From JACMNW01 sp031406155 (GTDB lineage Bacteria; Pseudomonadota; Alphaproteobacteria; Rhodobacterales; Rhodobacteraceae), in the NCBI GenBank assembly GCA_031406155.1, contig JANOGW010000057.1, forward strand, positions 45,651-109,650: a stretch of DNA of 64,000 bases, in the 5' to 3' direction. This document shows, in pieces, positions 8,117 to 16,879 of the stretch. Position 1 is the stretch's first letter; every line of letters starts with the position of its first letter. Made by a program: the position numbers and the translations under genes. A model generated the notes under the pieces. It was not told the DNA's origin, made no database searches, and saw only the letters and a list, made by a program, of their open reading frames with translations.

Positions 8117-9862
8117 CTAGCGCATTTCGTCGACTGGCGTTACACCCAAGATACCTAAACCTGCGGAAATCACAACGCCCACGGCCCTTGCAAGCGCAAT
8201 TTTTGCTTGCGTTGTGCCGGCGTCGTCGTCCTGCACGAAACGAAGGGTGGTGTCGTCATTGCCCTTGTTCCACAATCCATGGAAATCCGACGCCAGTTCA
8301 TAGAGATAAAACGCCACCCGGTGCGGCTCGTTGTTGCGCGCCGCCACATCGACAACCCGTGGCCATTCGGCGATTTTTCGGGCCAGCGCAAGCTCGGCCA
8401 AATGCGACAATCTGGTCAGGTCCGCATTTGCGATGGTGGCGTCATCAACCGCGAAACCGGCGTCGGTTGCACGCCGCACGACCGAGTTGATGCGGGCATT
8501 GGCATATTGCACGTAAAACACCGGATTGTCTTTCGACTGTTCCAGCACGCGCGCGAAATCAAAGTCGAGGGCTGCATCGTTCTTGCGGGTCAGCATGACG
8601 AACCGGGTGACATCGGCGCCGACCTGTTCGACCACATCGCGCAGCGTCACGAACGTGCCGGCGCGCTTGCTCATCTTGAACGGCTCGCCATTTTTATAGA
8701 GCTTTACCAACTGGATAAGCTTGCAATCCAGCGGCACACGGCCATCCGACAGCGCCGCAACCGCCGCCTTCATGCGCTTGACATAGCCACCGTGATCGGC
8801 ACCCAGCACGTCGATCAAAAGATCAAAGCCGCGCGAAACCTTGTCGTAATGGTATGCGATATCGGGGGCGAAATAGGTCCAGGTCCCGTCGGATTTCTTG
8901 ACCGGGCGATCGACATCATCGCCATAGGCTGTGGACCGGAACAGGGTTTGTTCGCGCGGTTCCCAGTCTTCCAGCGTCTTGCCTTTTGGCGGCTCGAGAT
9001 GACCTTCGTAGATCAGCCCCATCTTGCGCAAGGTGTCTATCGCCTGCTCGATCCTGCCGGTGCCGTAGATGGCTTTCTCGCTGGAATAGACATCCATCTG
9101 CACACCCAGCAGGGCCAGATCTTCGCGGATCATCTGCATCATCAGGTCGGTGGCAATCTCGCGAATCTCGGCAAGCCAGAATTGTTCGCCCTTATCCAGC
9201 AAGGTACCGCCGAACTGCGCCTTCAGCGCCTCGCCCACGGGAATCAGGTAGTCACCGGGATAAAGGCCTTCGCTGATCTCCGGCTCCAGCCCGCAGGCCT
9301 CGCGGTAGCGTTCATAGGCCGACCGCGCCAGCACATCGACCTGCGCGCCGGCATCGTTGATATAATACTCGCGGGTGACATCGTACCCGGCAAAGGACAA
9401 CAGCCGTGCCAGCGCATCGCCGAACACCGCACCGCGCACATGGCCTACATGCATCGGGCCGGTCGGGTTGGCAGAGACGAATTCGACGTTGACCCGCTGG
9501 CCCTGCCCCAAGGAGGACGTGCCGAATGACGCGCCGGCGTGAAGCGCCGCCTTGATCAGACCCTGCCAGACAGCGGGCGCAAGCCGCAAATTCAAAAAAC
9601 CGGGGCCTGCAACCTCGGCCGCCGCAATGCGCGGGTCCTTTGTCAGTTCCAGCACCAGTGCATCGGCGATCTGGCGCGGCGACATACCGGCGGGCTTGGC
9701 CAGCACCATTGCGGCATTCGTCGCCATATCGCCATGGCCCGCATCGCGCGGCGGTTCAACGGTGATGGCCGCCAGATCAAGGCCAGCGGGTAACGTTCCA
9801 TCGGCTTGAAGGGCAGCAACCGCATCCGTCACGGCCACACGAATTTCGGCAAAGAGGTTCAT
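8117..9862 (-). CDS. argS: Arginyl-tRNA synthetase
   Basis: Charges tRNA-Arg. The 581-residue class I synthetase has the HIGH-type motif as HVGH in SANPTGPMHVGHVRG, the KMSK loop FKMSKRAGTF, and a C-terminal anticodon-binding domain. The ATG at 9862 gives MNLFAEIR, the usual alphaproteobacterial start. A striking inverted repeat lies just upstream (9873-9914). It precedes the SPOR gene with a 72-bp gap. Confidence 0.96.
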   Translation of the reverse strand: MNLFAEIRVAVTDAVAALQADGTLPAGLDLAAITVEPPRDAGHGDMATNAAMVLAKPAGMSPRQIADALVLELTKDPRIAAAEVAGPGFLNLRLAPAVWQGLIKAALHAGASFGTSSLGQGQRVNVEFVSANPTGPMHVGHVRGAVFGDALARLLSFAGYDVTREYYINDAGAQVDVLARSAYERYREACGLEPEISEGLYPGDYLIPVGEALKAQFGGTLLDKGEQFWLAEIREIATDLMMQMIREDLALLGVQMDVYSSEKAIYGTGRIEQAIDTLRKMGLIYEGHLEPPKGKTLEDWEPREQTLFRSTAYGDDVDRPVKKSDGTWTYFAPDIAYHYDKVSRGFDLLIDVLGADHGGYVKRMKAAVAALSDGRVPLDCKLIQLVKLYKNGEPFKMSKRAGTFVTLRDVVEQVGADVTRFVMLTRKNDAALDFDFARVLEQSKDNPVFYVQYANARINSVVRRATDAGFAVDDATIANADLTRLSHLAELALARKIAEWPRVVDVAARNNEPHRVAFYLYELASDFHGLWNKGNDDTTLRFVQDDDAGTTQAKIALARAVGVVISAGLGILGVTPVDEMR

Positions 9863-9872
9863 CTGATCACAT

Positions 9873-9914
9873 CCTGTCTCTTGTCCTTGGCAATGCCAGA
9901 GGCCAAGAGACAGG
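9873..9914 (-). promoter_or_regulatory. Extended stem-loop in the argS leader
   Basis: CCTGTCTCTTG (9873-9883) pairs perfectly with CAAGAGACAGG (9904-9914), and an inner TGGC-AAT-GCCA hairpin sits in the loop. It lies between the holin stop and the argS start with no T-run on either strand, so it is either a poor terminator or a leader structure of argS. Confidence 0.5.
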
Positions 9915-9933
9915 TCAAGGACGCGGCGGTCAG

Positions 9934-10416
9934 CTAGCCTTGATCCTTGCGCCACGCATCCAGTGCCGGATTATCATCCGACGCAGGCTGCGGCGTGACG
10001 GCAGGGGCAGGAACAGGCGTGCGACCCCGGAAGTAATAGGCCTCGCGTGCGCCGAAATAGAACGCGACAACGGCCCCCAGCAACCACCACAGCGGTTCGG
10101 GGACAGCGTTCAGCCCGACCATGCGGGCGGCAAATCGTTGCGGGTCCACCATCGCATAAACGAACAGCCCGATGGTGCCGAACGCAAGCAGCGGGCGCGG
10201 CAGGCGGTTCAGGCCGTTGACCGCACGGTCAAACCAGCCGGTACCGGGCAGCCCGTATTCCTCGCCCAACTGGCGCAGCGCCGCCATTTGCGCCTCGGCA
10301 GACAATTCCATGCGGCGGGTGGCGGAGGGGGTGAAAACCTCGGCCAGCCCCATTGCGGCGTCGCCGAGCGCCGTTACAGCCCCCGGCCCGCCGATGATCT
10401 TGCCGATCAGCCCCAT
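9934..10416 (-). CDS. GTA-type holin (3TM family)
   Basis: A 160-residue membrane protein starting MGLIGKIIGGPG, with hydrophobic segments at about 78-100 (LLAFGTIGLFVYAM) and 112-135 (LWWLLGAVVAFYFGAREAYYF). It resembles the 'holin of 3TMs, for gene-transfer release' family. It overlaps the endolysin stop by 10 bp. In Rhodobacter capsulatus such a holin/endolysin pair lies away from the GTA structural genes and releases particles. The ATG at 10416 is chosen over a longer in-frame start lying inside the endolysin gene. Confidence 0.8.
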   Translation of the reverse strand: MGLIGKIIGGPGAVTALGDAAMGLAEVFTPSATRRMELSAEAQMAALRQLGEEYGLPGTGWFDRAVNGLNRLPRPLLAFGTIGLFVYAMVDPQRFAARMVGLNAVPEPLWWLLGAVVAFYFGAREAYYFRGRTPVPAPAVTPQPASDDNPALDAWRKDQG

Positions 10417-11018
10417 TCGGCCACCCGTACACGGTGCTGAGCATCGGACAGATGATACTTCGGTGACATGAACTCTTCGGCGCGGGTGATCCATCCACCT
10501 TTGCCACCATCACGACGGCGGGCGTATTTCCGGCTGGCGGGGCGGGCATCGCCAAGGCCGTAGTAGTAGTTGCGCCGCGCTATGGAATAGGCATCCGCCA
10601 GATACGACGGCGCTGCCTCTTGCGCCATCTGGGCCGCGCGGATGGTTTGTGCGCCAATGGCGCCGTCAGGTTCGGCGGGAAATCCCATGTCGGTTAGCAG
10701 CCGTTGCAGCACCTTGACCGCATTCGCGCCAGCATTGACATACATGTCAAAAACCGATGGCTGCAACGCCTCAGGCAACCCGGCCAGACCCGGGCGGTGA
10801 TGATAATATTCGATGAAGACATCGATGGCCTGCGCCGAGGTCAGCCGCTTTACATCGTCAACCGACACCCGGCCATCGCCGGTGATATCAAGACCAAGGC
10901 GGCGCATGGTATGAATGGTGACGCCGTGATTGGTGGCACCACCCGGATCATCAGGGTCATTCACAAAGCCGCCTTCGAGGGCGACAATCTCGGTTGCGAT
11001 CTGCTTGACGGATTTCAT
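10407..11018 (-). CDS. GH108-type endolysin, GTA lysis partner
   Basis: A 203-residue peptidoglycan muramidase. The N-terminal EGGFVNDPDDPGGATNHGVT (E15 the likely catalytic acid) is the signature of the glycoside-hydrolase-108 / secretion-activating family, and the C-terminus has the accompanying peptidoglycan-binding helices (GAIGAQTIRAAQ). No signal peptide is seen, so export would need the adjacent holin. With no phage structural genes nearby, the pair is better read as the GTA lysis module than as a prophage remnant. Confidence 0.82.
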   Translation of the reverse strand: MKSVKQIATEIVALEGGFVNDPDDPGGATNHGVTIHTMRRLGLDITGDGRVSVDDVKRLTSAQAIDVFIEYYHHRPGLAGLPEALQPSVFDMYVNAGANAVKVLQRLLTDMGFPAEPDGAIGAQTIRAAQMAQEAAPSYLADAYSIARRNYYYGLGDARPASRKYARRRDGGKGGWITRAEEFMSPKYHLSDAQHRVRVAEWG

Positions 11019-11093
11019 CTGACACCCCGACTATCGAACGGGGCGAGCCCCCGGATATTCGGGAAGGATCAGACGCTAGGGTTAAAAGCTTGG

Positions 11094-11540
11094 TTACGAA
11101 CCGTTCGGGTCCTGGTAGACGCCCTGATCTTTCAGCGCGTCGATCACCTCTTTCGGCATGTAGGATTCGTCGTGTTTGGCCAATATCTCGGTCGCCTGAA
11201 ACGTGCCGTCGATCAGACTGCCGGTGCCGACCATGCCCTGACCTTCACCAAACAGATCCGGCAGGATGCCGGTAAACGACACCGGAATGACAGCGCCGCC
11301 ATCCGTGACGGAAAAGGTAACGGTCTCTCCCGTGCCACGTTGCAGGCTTCCTGCCTCGACCAGCCCGCCGATGCGGAACACCTCTGCCGGTCCGGGAGGA
11401 TCGGCGGCGATCTGGCTGGGGGCCCGAAAGAAGTTGATGCCGTCTTGCATGGCATAACCGATCAACGCGGTTGATCCGGTGAGTGCCACGAACGCCAGCA
11501 CGATGATCTGGATGCGGCGCTGTTTCTTAAGACCCTTCAT
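11094..11540 (-). CDS. ccmE: Cytochrome c maturation heme chaperone CcmE
   Basis: Carries heme covalently in the periplasm and hands it to the CcmFH lyase. The 148-residue protein has an N-terminal membrane anchor (about 9-31) and an OB-fold (FRIGGLVEAGSLQRG, VSFTGILPDLFGEGQ). The heme-binding loop LAKHDESYMPKE has H123 and Y127. The other ccm genes are not in the window. argC lies 7 bp upstream on the same strand. Confidence 0.94.
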   Translation of the reverse strand: MKGLKKQRRIQIIVLAFVALTGSTALIGYAMQDGINFFRAPSQIAADPPGPAEVFRIGGLVEAGSLQRGTGETVTFSVTDGGAVIPVSFTGILPDLFGEGQGMVGTGSLIDGTFQATEILAKHDESYMPKEVIDALKDQGVYQDPNGS

Positions 11541-11547
11541 GACTGCC

Positions 11548-12576
11548 TCACGGGAAGACCGGGGCCAGCATCAGCCCGGTTGTTTCATCCAAGCCCAGCA
11601 TCAGATTGGCGTTCTGCATGGCCTGGCCTGATGATCCCTTGGTCAGATTGTCCAATACCGATACCACCACCGCACGACCGGGGATACGGTCACCGATCAC
11701 GCCAAGATGACAAAAGTTCGATCCCCGAACATCGCGCGTCGCAGGCAACGAACCGAACGGCAGCACCACAAGGAATGGCTCTGACGCATACCGGGAAACC
11801 AGCGCCTCATGAATGGCTTGCGCGTCGCCCTTCACGTAGATGGTAGCAAGGATACCCCGGTTCATCGGCAACAGGTGCGGGGTGAATTGCACTAGCACCG
11901 GACGGCCCGCGATTCTGGAAAACTCCTGATCGAACTCGCCAAGATGCCGGTGTTTGCCGCCTGCCGAATAGGTATGCGTGCCTTCGGACACCTCGGTATG
12001 CAGCAGATTTTCCTTGGCGCTGCGCCCCGCCCCCGACACGCCGGCCTTCAGATCGATCACGATGTCGTCAAGGTCGATCAACCCTGCCTCGATCAACGGG
12101 CGCAGCGCGAACTGACCAGCAGCGGCATTGCAGCCGGTGCCGGCAACAAGACGTGCGCGGCGGATATCATCGCGGTAAAATTCCGTCAGCCCGTAGACCG
12201 CCTCTGCTTGCAGATCGACAGCCGCATGGGGCTGACCATACCACTTCAAATACTCCGCCGGATCGCGCAACCGGAAATCCGCCGACAGATCGACCACCTT
12301 CAGATCGCGCGGAAGGGCCGCGACCACGACTTGAGACGTTGCATGAGGAAGCGCGCAGAACACCAAGTCTATACTCGTAAAATCAATATCCTCGATCCGT
12401 TGCAGAACCGGCAGGTCAAGATGACGCAAAAATGGGAACACGTCGGCCATGGCCATCCCGGCCTTGCGATCGGCCGACAGGGCTTCGATGCGCATCATGG
12501 GATGCGTTGCAATCAGGCGAACCAGTTCGGCACCAGTATATCCAGATGCACCGAGGATCGCGATTTTATAAGTCAT
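11548..12576 (-). CDS. argC: N-acetyl-gamma-glutamyl-phosphate reductase
   Basis: The third step of arginine synthesis, NADPH-dependent. The 342-residue protein has the Rossmann start ILGASGYTGAELVRLI, the catalytic Cys in LVAGTGCNAAAG (most relatives have GCYPT-like spacing, so this is a minor variant), and the C-terminal HLLPMNRGILATIYV. ArgC being near a cyanophycin locus 45 kb away is probably chance. Confidence 0.94.
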   Translation of the reverse strand: MTYKIAILGASGYTGAELVRLIATHPMMRIEALSADRKAGMAMADVFPFLRHLDLPVLQRIEDIDFTSIDLVFCALPHATSQVVVAALPRDLKVVDLSADFRLRDPAEYLKWYGQPHAAVDLQAEAVYGLTEFYRDDIRRARLVAGTGCNAAAGQFALRPLIEAGLIDLDDIVIDLKAGVSGAGRSAKENLLHTEVSEGTHTYSAGGKHRHLGEFDQEFSRIAGRPVLVQFTPHLLPMNRGILATIYVKGDAQAIHEALVSRYASEPFLVVLPFGSLPATRDVRGSNFCHLGVIGDRIPGRAVVVSVLDNLTKGSSGQAMQNANLMLGLDETTGLMLAPVFP

Positions 12577-12609
12577 GGCAACAGGTTCCGGTCAGTCATC
12601 AAGGTGAAA

Positions 12610-13422
12610 TTAGGCGGCATGAAACGCAACCTTGCGTCGCAAAAACTGTGTCGCACGGTTTGATACGGATACCGGATCCCCGGTCGTCAGAAACTTCGAC
12701 GCGGTGCCGGTGCCAAGCATCTGTGGTCGGCGCTGCAGGTAATCGGCCAGGCTTTCGGCGACCAGACTGGCCTGACTGAACACTTTCACATCGGGCCCAA
12801 GCGCGTCGGCAAAGACAGACGCCATCAACGGATAATGCGTGCAGCCAAGCACCGCCGCATGGGGGTGTGGCATCCGGCGTTTCAGCGCCTCGACATGCGC
12901 GCGAACCAGCGTTTCGGCCAGCATCTCGTCGCCCTGTTCGATGGCATCGACGACACCGGCGCAGGGCTGCGCCTCGACATCGACACCTATGGCGCGGAAC
13001 GCGAGTTCGCGCTGGAACGCGCGCGAAGCCACCGTTGTCGGGGTGGCGAACAGTGCCACATGCTTCAGCGCCACTTCGCGGGGTGGCGAATTATCGCCCC
13101 ATTGCCGTTCGGTGAGCGCCTCGATCATCGGCACGAAGACGCCCAGCACGCGCTTGTCAGCCGGAATCCATGTCTCTTGCATGCGCCTCAAGGCGGCGGC
13201 AGAGGCAGTGTTGCAGGCCAGGATGACAAGATCGCAGCCTTCGTCCCACAGGCGCATCGTCGCGGCACAGGTCAGTTTGAAGATGTCGTCATGCGTGCGC
13301 ACCCCGTAAGGCGCATTTGCATTGTCACCCAGATAAACAAAGGGCACATCCGGCAGCCTTGCCGACACCGCAGCAAGCACCGTCAGGCCGCCAAGCCCCG
13401 AATCAAAGATGCCAACCGCCAT
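12610..13422 (-). CDS. murI: Glutamate racemase
   Basis: Makes D-glutamate for peptidoglycan. The 270-residue protein has FDSGLGGLTVL at the N-terminus, the first catalytic Cys in LACNTASAAAL and the second in LGCTHYPLM. Its length is normal. It sits 33 bp upstream of argC and 18 bp downstream of the acyltransferase on the same strand. Confidence 0.94.
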   Translation of the reverse strand: MAVGIFDSGLGGLTVLAAVSARLPDVPFVYLGDNANAPYGVRTHDDIFKLTCAATMRLWDEGCDLVILACNTASAAALRRMQETWIPADKRVLGVFVPMIEALTERQWGDNSPPREVALKHVALFATPTTVASRAFQRELAFRAIGVDVEAQPCAGVVDAIEQGDEMLAETLVRAHVEALKRRMPHPHAAVLGCTHYPLMASVFADALGPDVKVFSQASLVAESLADYLQRRPQMLGTGTASKFLTTGDPVSVSNRATQFLRRKVAFHAA

Positions 13423-13440
13423 GCCCGCCTCACAAAACCT

Positions 13441-14322
13441 TTAACGGGTCTTATATTTTGCTTCGAACTCGTATCCAAGAGCATAAGATTTCATCGGCAC
13501 GGGCGATAGGGCGTAGGTAGCCTTGCGCAGATATTCCATCATCGCCTTCGGATCGGCCTTGTAGGGCGCCAGTTGCGCCGAGGCGATCGGCTCGCCCACC
13601 ACAAGTTGCACGGGTTCATCGACGCGCGCGTGGAATTCCTTGATCAGCAGTCCAAGGCGAAGGGTGTAATGCAGATGGCTGGCAAGCTGGAACATGCGCG
13701 AATTGTGGCCGCTAAAGTAGATCGGCACCACCGTGGCATCCGACTTGGCGATCATCTTTGCGGTAAAGTTGCGCCATCCAGGGTCCAGCGGGCGTGAAAA
13801 CGGCTTGGCTGAGGTGGACACGGTGCCGCCGGGAAACACCCCGATAGCGCCGCCCTGCCCCAGATACGACAGCGCGTTCGACCGGGTCTGCAAGTTCTGC
13901 CTGACTGCTTCTTTCGTTTCATCAAACGAAATCGGCAGCAAGACCTTGCTCAGGTCTTCGGCCCGGTTGAACACCGAGTTTGCCAATATCCGGAAATCAC
14001 CGCGCACCTTGTGCAGCAGATGACCCATCATCAGGCCGTCAAGAATGCCGTAGGGATGGTTTGCGATCAGAACCAGCGGCCCGTTGGCCGGAATATTGGC
14101 AAGCGATCCGCCAATCACATCAAGGCTAAGCCCGTAGCGATCAACGATCACATCCCAGAAATTATGACCATGCGCGATGTCGTTTTCATAGCCCGCAGCG
14201 CGGCGGATCAGCGAAAGCCGCCCGGTCACATTCTCGATCGCCCTGATCAACGCCCTGCCGCCCCGGCTTTGCGCCGAAGACGCATAACTGATGTCCCGTG
14301 CCACATCGTGTTTGGTCATCAA
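13441..14322 (-). CDS. Lysophospholipid/1-acylglycerol-phosphate-type acyltransferase
   Basis: A 293-residue acyltransferase of the PlsC-like superfamily. It shows the HX4D motif as NHPYGILD (about residue 89) and the phosphate-binding FPGGTVS motif about 75 residues later. The C-terminal half is longer than in PlsC and resembles the ornithine-lipid/hemolysin-type acyltransferases, so the acceptor is uncertain. An adjacent ATG pair makes the start ambiguous by one codon (14322 or 14319). It is first in the leftward run towards murI. Confidence 0.82.
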   Translation of the reverse strand: MMTKHDVARDISYASSAQSRGGRALIRAIENVTGRLSLIRRAAGYENDIAHGHNFWDVIVDRYGLSLDVIGGSLANIPANGPLVLIANHPYGILDGLMMGHLLHKVRGDFRILANSVFNRAEDLSKVLLPISFDETKEAVRQNLQTRSNALSYLGQGGAIGVFPGGTVSTSAKPFSRPLDPGWRNFTAKMIAKSDATVVPIYFSGHNSRMFQLASHLHYTLRLGLLIKEFHARVDEPVQLVVGEPIASAQLAPYKADPKAMMEYLRKATYALSPVPMKSYALGYEFEAKYKTR

Positions 14323-14548
14323 AGCATCCTTGTCCCGTTCAGCGCAGATAAGACGCTTTCACCAGTTTCGCCAGAGAAGATGACGAATATACGACAATTG
14401 GCGAGCATTTGTTACTTTGCTGTTGGCAGCCTCCGCTAAAGTAGAACCCGATTGCCTGGTCGTCATCGCCGGGATTTACGACTAAAGAAAATCGCCTGAC
14501 TAATTGCGGCTTTGTGATAACGTGCCGTTCGGTTGAAAAGAGATAGTG

Positions 14549-15442
14549 ATGGACTGGGACAAGCTTCGTATTTTTCATTCGGTGGCCGACAAAGGAAGCC
14601 TGACCCACGCGGGCGAGGTTCTGCATCTTAGCCAATCCGCAGTAAGCCGGCAGATCCGTGCGCTGGAGGAAAGCCTGAATGTCACGCTGTTTCACCGTCA
14701 TGCGCGCGGCTTGATCCTGACCGAACAGGGCGAATTGCTGTTTGATGCGACCACCGCGATGGTCAAGCGGCTGGATGCGGCAGCAGCCCGCATCCGCGAC
14801 AGCGAGGATGAGGTTTTCGGTGAGTTGCGGGTGACGACGACAACCGGCTTTGGCACGCTGTGGCTGGCACCACGTCTGCCGGCGCTGTACAAGAAGTACC
14901 CCGCGTTGAAAATCGATTTGATGCTGGAAGAACGCGTGCTGGATTTGCCGATGCGCGAGGCGGACGTTGCCATCCGCATGAAAGAGCCCAGCCAGGCCGA
15001 TCTGATCCGCAAGCGGTTGATGAACATCCGGATGCGGCTTTATGCGACGCCGGAGTATCTGGCCGAAAACGGCACGCCGGAAACCATGGCCGATTTCACC
15101 CAGCACCGCCTGATTTGCCAACACGCGGGCACCGCACAGGTTGCTGCCGGGGCCATGCTGGTTGCCGAACTGATGAGCCACGACATTCCGTCCACACTGA
15201 CGGTCAACAACTATTTCGGCGTGCTGCAAGGCGTGTTGAACCATCTGGGCATCGGCGTGCTGCCCGACTACATCACTGAGGATTTCGGCGATCTGGTACG
15301 TGTGCTGCCGGACGTCGAATCAAGCGATGTGCCGGTGTTTCTGGCCTATCCGGAAGAGTTACGCCATTCCAAGCGCGTATCGGCATTCCGCGAATTCGTA
15401 ACTGACGAGATTTTCACCTATCGCAGGCGCCAGCAGATTTAG
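14549..15442 (+). CDS. LysR-family transcriptional regulator
   Basis: A 297-residue regulator. It has an N-terminal helix-turn-helix (MDWDKLRIFHSVADKGSLTH ... LSQSAVSRQIRALEE) and a C-terminal periplasmic-binding-like effector domain. It is divergent from the acyltransferase gene (227-bp gap). The ATG at 14549 follows a GAAAAGAGA ribosome site; a GTG at 14546 is alternative. The effector is unknown. Downstream lies a candidate sRNA rather than a partner operon. Confidence 0.9.
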   Translation: MDWDKLRIFHSVADKGSLTHAGEVLHLSQSAVSRQIRALEESLNVTLFHRHARGLILTEQGELLFDATTAMVKRLDAAAARIRDSEDEVFGELRVTTTTGFGTLWLAPRLPALYKKYPALKIDLMLEERVLDLPMREADVAIRMKEPSQADLIRKRLMNIRMRLYATPEYLAENGTPETMADFTQHRLICQHAGTAQVAAGAMLVAELMSHDIPSTLTVNNYFGVLQGVLNHLGIGVLPDYITEDFGDLVRVLPDVESSDVPVFLAYPEELRHSKRVSAFREFVTDEIFTYRRRQQI

Positions 15443-15460
15443 CGCCACTCGAATTAAAGG

Positions 15461-15499
15461 TATGCAAACAATGCATGGCGGCATTGCTGCGCTTGCAGC
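15461..15499 (+). promoter_or_regulatory. Composite palindromic element upstream of the candidate sRNA
   Basis: TATGCAAACAATGCATGG (15461-15478) is followed by CATTGCTGC-GCTT-GCAGC (15482-15499). The second part contains CTGC-N4-GCAG, and the pair ends 10 bp before the -35 at 15510. A close relative stands before the DUF1127 promoter at 27254-27290. Confidence 0.55.
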
Positions 15500-15509
15500 A
15501 TGTTAGCGC

Positions 15510-15538
15510 TTGAACCAAGGCTGATCGGTCCCTACTTT
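15510..15538 (+). promoter_or_regulatory. Sigma70 promoter of the candidate sRNA
   Basis: TTGAAC (15510-15515) and TACTTT (15533-15538) are separated by exactly 17 bp. Transcription would start near 15545. Confidence 0.55.
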
Positions 15539-15544
15539 CAGTTT

Positions 15545-15629
15545 CGAAGGCAGCAGTTGAGACGTTCTCTTGCTGAATTCATACCTCCCTGTTGGACTTG
15601 GGCCGAGCTTTTGCTCGGCCTCTTTTTTT
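15545..15629 (+). ncRNA. Candidate small RNA, about 85 nt
   Basis: The stretch between the promoter above and a strong terminator contains no open reading frame with a ribosome site. Its middle, around CATACCTCCCTGTTGG, is predicted to be single-stranded and CCUCC is complementary to Shine-Dalgarno sequences, as in trans-acting Hfq-type sRNAs. The family is not recognised. The alternative is that the hairpin merely ends the LysR transcript. Confidence 0.5.
15601..15629 (+). terminator. Rho-independent terminator
   Basis: GGCCGAGC-TTTT-GCTCGGCC (15601-15620) is a perfect 8-bp stem followed by TCTTTTTTT. It is among the strongest terminators in the window. Confidence 0.9.
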
Positions 15630-15658
15630 GGTCAGGGATAAGACGCTGCATATGCCCG

Positions 15659-16879
15659 TCAAATCAGCAGCCTGTCCCGTCGTCTGGTCAGAAAAGCGGC
15701 ATCAGCGGCAGAGGCTGCCATGGCGATTGCCCGACCATAAGCCGCCAGTGATTCGGCAGTGCGACCTTTGCGGGCCAGCAGGTCGGCGCAAGCGGCGTGG
15801 TAGGGTTGATAGCCGTCAAGGTCGCTTGCCACCTGACCAAGGGCCAAAAGGGCTGCGTCCAGTGCGCCGGTTTCGGCCTGCGCCACGGCGTGGTTCAGCC
15901 TGATGATCGGGGTCGGCTCGTAACGCAGCAGGGCTTGATACAGCGCCGCGATCTGCGGCCAGTCGGGCGCTACGGCACGGGTCTGGCAGGCCGCTATCGC
16001 CGCTTTGATCTGGAACGGTCCAGCGGCGGCGCGTGCCATCGCAGTATCAAGATGGGCCAGCCCTTCGGCGATCATGCCGTGATCCCACAAGTCGCGGTCC
16101 TGATCCGACAGCGCGACCGTCGCCCCCTTGCAATCAATGCGCGCCTTGCTGCGCGACTGCGTGATCAGCAACAGGGCAAGACAGCCCTCCACCTCTGCCT
16201 CGTCGGGGCGCAGCTGGTCCAGCATCTGCGCCAGATAAATCGCCTCGGCACACAGGTCACGGTCCGCAGTGGGGCCAAGCGTATAACCCGCGTTAAAGAT
16301 CAGATAGACCACCGTCAGCACCGAATTCAGCCGCTCCGTCCAGTCCTCCGGCCCCGGGATAACAAAGGGAATGCCGGCGGCAGCAATCTTGGCTTTCGCA
16401 CGTGACAGGCGTTGGCCCATGGTGGTGTCCTGGTCAATGAAAGCCCGGGCGATTTCCGGCGTCGTCAGCCCGCCAAGAACGCGCAACGTCAACGCAACAC
16501 GCGATTTGGGGTCCAGCGCCGGGTGGCAGCAGGTGAAGATCAACCGAAGACGTTCATCCGGGATCATTTCGAAGTCCTCTGCCACCTCATCGCCCGCAAG
16601 GATGGCGGTCGCCGCAACGTGATCGCCGTCGCGCCGGCTCCGGCGCAGGCGGTCAATGGCTTTGCGAAAGCCCACGCGGATCAGCCATGCAGTTGGTGAC
16701 GCAGGCGGCCCGGTTCTTTGCCAATGGATCAGCGCCGATGCCATCGCATCTTGCAGCGCGTCCTCGGCCAGCTGAAAATCCCGCAGCCGGGCAATCAAGG
16801 CAGACAAAATGCGCCCCCGATCTGTTTTCGCAACCTCGGCCAAAGCCATGGCAACACTCGGATCGGGGGCAATGGGCAT
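15659..16879 (-). CDS. ECF42-type RNA polymerase sigma factor with TPR-like C-terminus
   Basis: A 406-residue sigma factor. The sigma2 region (DFQLAEDALQDAMASALIHW) and sigma4 region (LTLRVLGGLTTPEIARAF) occupy about 1-170. The long C-terminal extension (AEAIYLAQMLDQLRPDEAEV, later LNHAVAQAETGALDAALLAL) is the tetratricopeptide-like domain of the ECF42 group. No anti-sigma gene is next to it; instead its start overlaps the stop of a DGPF/YCII gene by one base, the diagnostic ECF42 partner. The ATG at 16879 is chosen over the TTG just upstream. Confidence 0.88.
   Translation of the reverse strand: MPIAPDPSVAMALAEVAKTDRGRILSALIARLRDFQLAEDALQDAMASALIHWQRTGPPASPTAWLIRVGFRKAIDRLRRSRRDGDHVAATAILAGDEVAEDFEMIPDERLRLIFTCCHPALDPKSRVALTLRVLGGLTTPEIARAFIDQDTTMGQRLSRAKAKIAAAGIPFVIPGPEDWTERLNSVLTVVYLIFNAGYTLGPTADRDLCAEAIYLAQMLDQLRPDEAEVEGCLALLLITQSRSKARIDCKGATVALSDQDRDLWDHGMIAEGLAHLDTAMARAAAGPFQIKAAIAACQTRAVAPDWPQIAALYQALLRYEPTPIIRLNHAVAQAETGALDAALLALGQVASDLDGYQPYHAACADLLARKGRTAESLAAYGRAIAMAASAADAAFLTRRRDRLLI

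Noticed and set aside
8207..9529. Long plus-strand frame (440 codons) opposite argS
   Set aside because: Mirror of argS codon structure; His/Gln-rich content and no motifs.
9934..11018. Holin/endolysin as a prophage remnant
   Set aside because: No integrase, attachment sites, portal, capsid or tail genes are near; the 3TM holin family and GH108 endolysin are those of gene-transfer agents.
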